In this document: one piece after another, positions 61,501 through 64,000 of the stretch
How positions within the stretch are numbered: position 1 is the stretch's first letter
Layout: each line of letters begins with the position of its first letter
From: Phellopilus nigrolimitatus
Taxonomy: Eukaryota > Basidiomycota > Agaricomycetes > Hymenochaetales > Hymenochaetaceae
Length of the DNA: 64,000 nucleotides
Assembly (NCBI GenBank): GCA_021029095.1
Contig: JAJOHG010000047.1
Location: 62,001-126,000, forward strand
Direction of reading: 5' to 3'
Program-made: the position numbers and the translations under genes
The notes under the pieces: model-generated
Told to the model about the DNA's origin: nothing
Database searches by the model: none
Seen by the model: only the letters and a program-made list of their open reading frames with translations

Positions 61501-63054
61501 CTCTTCTCATCGTCTCTGAGCATTCTGCTCTGTTCAGTCGTGCTAGCGTACGTGTCTTCACTTAAAAGCATAAAGAAGCCGCTGCGTTTGGGGACTGTAG
61601 GGGCCACCCTCTTTAGTATCAACAGCGCTTTTCTGTCGATCCTTCACGGTGAGCAAGCGCTTCGGTCCAGATCTCCGCTAACAGTCGTGCTCACCATCTT
61701 CTCATGTGCATTGCCGCCAGGCATTAAAACACCTGGTACTCTCATGCAGCGCGGGCTCCCTCCTTCTGGCAAGTCCCAAATCGCACAGACAGCACGCCAC
61801 TCCGGACAGACCTGTTGTGTGCAAAATGCAGCGCGACACTTGTCCGGCGACCGGCCGAATTCTCTTGCGCGTGGAGAACGTGGCCATCTCATCTTCCTTC
61901 CTCGAAATACGAACACGGCTTTCCTCTGCCCAGACGACATCATCTTCAAGTTGGCCCGCTCTAGGAAGCCACCCTGGTGTAGGCGAAGATAGCCGGAGAC
62001 GGTCTAGACAGAGCGGCTTATCGGCCAGCTGGGATCAGATTCGGTCGGATCTTTCTTCTAGCCTGGCGCACCCTCGAGCGGATGCGGGTCTTTTCGGTGA
62101 CTTGAAGAGTATGCTGGAGTCGATCTTCTGATTGTCAGGTCTCGGACATTCGACAGGACCGGGACGAGTGGACTTACCGTAAGCATAATCAGTTTGGTTC
62201 CCTTTGCGGTTCATTGATATCGAGATATTCGTCTTAGGAAGCGCGATCCTAAATTCCAAGCTATGTGTCGTATGAGTAGTTACTGGGGAAACCGTGAGTT
62301 TCGGCTGTCTCCAATGACTAGATCGGCCGTCCACTTTCTGCGCGCGCGCGTCCAAGCCGAAAATGCCCCATACTCCTCTTGCGGGCTTACTTACGTTCAG
62401 TCTGCGTTGGGACGTAGTGTTCGCATATCTTCTGGTCTCCCGTGCATCTAAACACGATCTATATCTGTTACATCTTTGCTCAGGCAAATGATAGATTTCG
62501 CATAGCGGCATAGCTTGTGGGCAAGAAATACTGTGAATACAAATAGACCTGCAATCCACTTTGCGAGCGAGGCTATGTATATGTGTTCAGTTCAGCGCGG
62601 CTTCTCTTCTTATCGAGCTCTGGGAGCATCTGGCCATCCGTGCTATTCCAAATCCGCGAATGAAATGCTGTTTTTATTCGTACACGAAGGGCACGGAGAT
62701 CCGTTCTTTATTCATCAACAACATCGACAATCCCTGAATGCGCCTGAGATACTCTTGGCGCATAGTTCGAGCTCCGGTGCTCTGTTGAGTCCGTTCGTAT
62801 CTCAATCAGCACAAAAAGAATAAACTGCATCATCTCCGATTGTCGCGCTTCTAATAATGATACAGACGTTACTTTGTTCTTCTGCAATTCTATGTCAGCA
62901 TCAAAAATGCTATTCACATCATATTTAATCGAAGGTGCGAGTATCTCAAACGCCGTTGAAGTTCTAAGACCCCCAACCGCGACTTCTTTTCTCCGGCGGT
63001 GCCGTCTGAAACCGCTGCCAGCAAACCAATTCCGTTAGCAGTCCACGCGAAGTA
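58530..63054. repeat. Inter-gene spacer 9
   Basis: Blocks are: 3' flank; relic block 58800-59030; a deletion relative to other spacers; C block (LFGLARRSCFVGLCARGR) near 59335-59390; 'ccggccagcccatcaca' near 59619; Pro-rich block 59740-59960; 'gatgacgtcaggatacgaagatgag' at 60255-60279; a GC-rich relic 60330-60620; 'tagcacattggcatagacacc' near 60951; plus intron near 61472-61545 followed by a relic exon with KKPLRLGTVGATLFS; pre-gene blocks 62040-62330 and 62480-62660; and 62680-63054, almost identical to 50061-50434. No gene is called. Confidence 0.6.
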
Positions 63055-63210
63055 CTGATCAAACGAAAATGCCTCCAAGATCGTATCAGAGCTTTTTTTT
63101 CATTTTGCCGGCTCTCTCTGCTTTAAATATCTCTGAGGTCGGGGGCTTTTTCGACACATTTCCCGATCGAACTTTTGAAACCTTGTTGAACCCTTTTGCG
63201 TCCGCACACT
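63055..63210 (+). promoter_or_regulatory. Conserved upstream block of copy 9, TTTAAAT box
   Basis: TTTAAAT is at 63122-63128, 83 nt before the ATG. Block order is as in the other copies. Confidence 0.5.
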
Positions 63211-64000
63211 ATGCATTCTTTACGCTCTGACGTTGAAACTGTTGATCCAAATCTCGTGTCACTTGCCATCTCAGAGATAGATATCTCACAATACACTGAA
63301 GTGGCAATTTTAACCCTCTTGGTTTATGACACCAGTAAGTCTTGCATCTTGATTGGCATGTCATACACGAGATGTCGCACTCAAATGACATAATATCTTG
63401 CAGTTATCACTATGGACAAGGAGGTGAACAGCACCTGGCATTATTGTCTTCATATCTAAATTAATCCTTGTGTCATTGAGATTAAATACTTCTGGGTACG
63501 TCATTTCTTTGATATTAGCACCAGTCATATGCTTACTTGCCATGCGGAACGAAGAGCTCTCCTCGCAAGTTTGTCAGCTTGATTTATTTTGCAGTAAATA
63601 ACTTCTTACAGTCTCTTCTAATAAACTGTTCTAACACGTCACAGAATCGCTACATTGGAATCCTTGGAGTGCTTTCTGGTATAGTGTGTAAGTCATAGCT
63701 CTTATATGGGTGCACCAAAACAAAGAATGGCCACTGACACTTCTTTTATAGTAAATACACTTCAAGCCAATGAAAAACTGCAAGAAATTTCTGATCAATG
63801 TACTATAGCTTACTGTGGCTGACTCCAAATTTCATTTATAGGTGTAAGCACCCAGACAGTACTACATTCCAGTCTACTGAAAATATTCAAAGGCCTCGGA
63901 TTTACCTGGATTCAGAATCTGGCTAGTGAGTTTCTGAAAATTTCACAGGACAACATCTTGCTTATTGAAAGGAAGACTGGATGACCATCATTTTAATTGA
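63211..64000 (+). pseudogene. DUF6533-family membrane protein, copy 9 (frameshifted, truncated by window end)
   Basis: The first exons are normal in length: 63211-63334, 63404-63423, 63481-63495, 63555-63593, 63645-63687 and 63752-63779. They give MHSLRSDVETVDPNL, LLVYDT, MDKEIKYFW and NRYIGILGVLSGIV. Exon 7 (63842-63925) is 84 nt instead of 83. It has three extra bases after CKHPD and two missing bases in the run that is TCTCTACTG elsewhere. The frame then changes and a stop arises at the end of the exon (63924-63926 unspliced, or immediately after splicing). Intron 6 has a GC donor (gcaaga). Exons 8-12 lie outside the window. Promoter and early exons look intact, so the damage is probably recent. 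Confidence 0.75.

Noticed and set aside
376..64000. LTR or LINE retrotransposon in the spacers
   Set aside because: I looked for reverse transcriptase, integrase and protease motifs in the open frames and found none. Spacer repeats follow the tandem unit rather than a transposon layout.

Overview
The window is nuclear DNA of a filamentous basidiomycete, most likely an agaricomycete. The signs are intron-dense genes (introns of about 50-65 nt with GTAAGT-like donors and CTAAC-type branch points), a multi-pass membrane protein family typical of Agaricomycetes (DUF6533), an F-box/propeller-like gene of basidiomycete type, and relics of fungal Hsp70. No prokaryotic features, rRNA or intact tRNA genes were seen.

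The main content is a head-to-tail array of nine copies of one DUF6533 gene, all on the + strand. Copy 1 is a 3' fragment (1-375). Copies 2-8 start at 16873, 23369, 29115, 35816, 43780, 50591 and 56921. Copy 9 starts at 63211 and runs off the end. By hand-splicing, copies 2, 4, 6, 7 and 8 each give 12 exons, 921 nt and 306 aa with identical exon lengths. Copy 5 is frame-preserved only if one donor has moved (312 aa). Copy 3 has the same exon lengths but an in-frame TAG. Copy 9 has a frameshift in exon 7. Each complete start is preceded by the same upstream block with a TTTAAAT-like box usually 83-86 nt before the ATG.

The gene copies are AT-rich. They are separated by 4-6 kb of much more GC-rich, poorly conserved spacer. 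The spacers are patchworks of the same sub-blocks, some duplicated, deleted or inverted. They hold peptide-like and splice-site-like remnants of at least two other genes, but reading frames drift between copies, so I treat them as decayed sequence rather than genes.

The 16.5 kb between copies 1 and 2 is different. It holds spacer material (376-3966 and 11455-16724) around a broken F-box gene (4386-11454). That gene is split at its first exon/intron junction by a 5.3-kb element (4476-9789) with imperfect 20/21-bp terminal inverted repeats and a candidate TT target duplication. I see no transposase in it. It carries a scrambled, intron-containing Hsp70 pseudogene on the - strand, itself interrupted by about 830 bp of another coding-like sequence. 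This resembles a gene-capturing (Pack-type) DNA transposon.

Together the window shows a membrane-protein family growing by unequal exchange. Exon lengths are rigidly kept while two putative loops vary, some copies are dying, and the spacers are shuffled. What DUF6533 proteins do is not known; a receptor- or sensor-like role is only an inference from topology.
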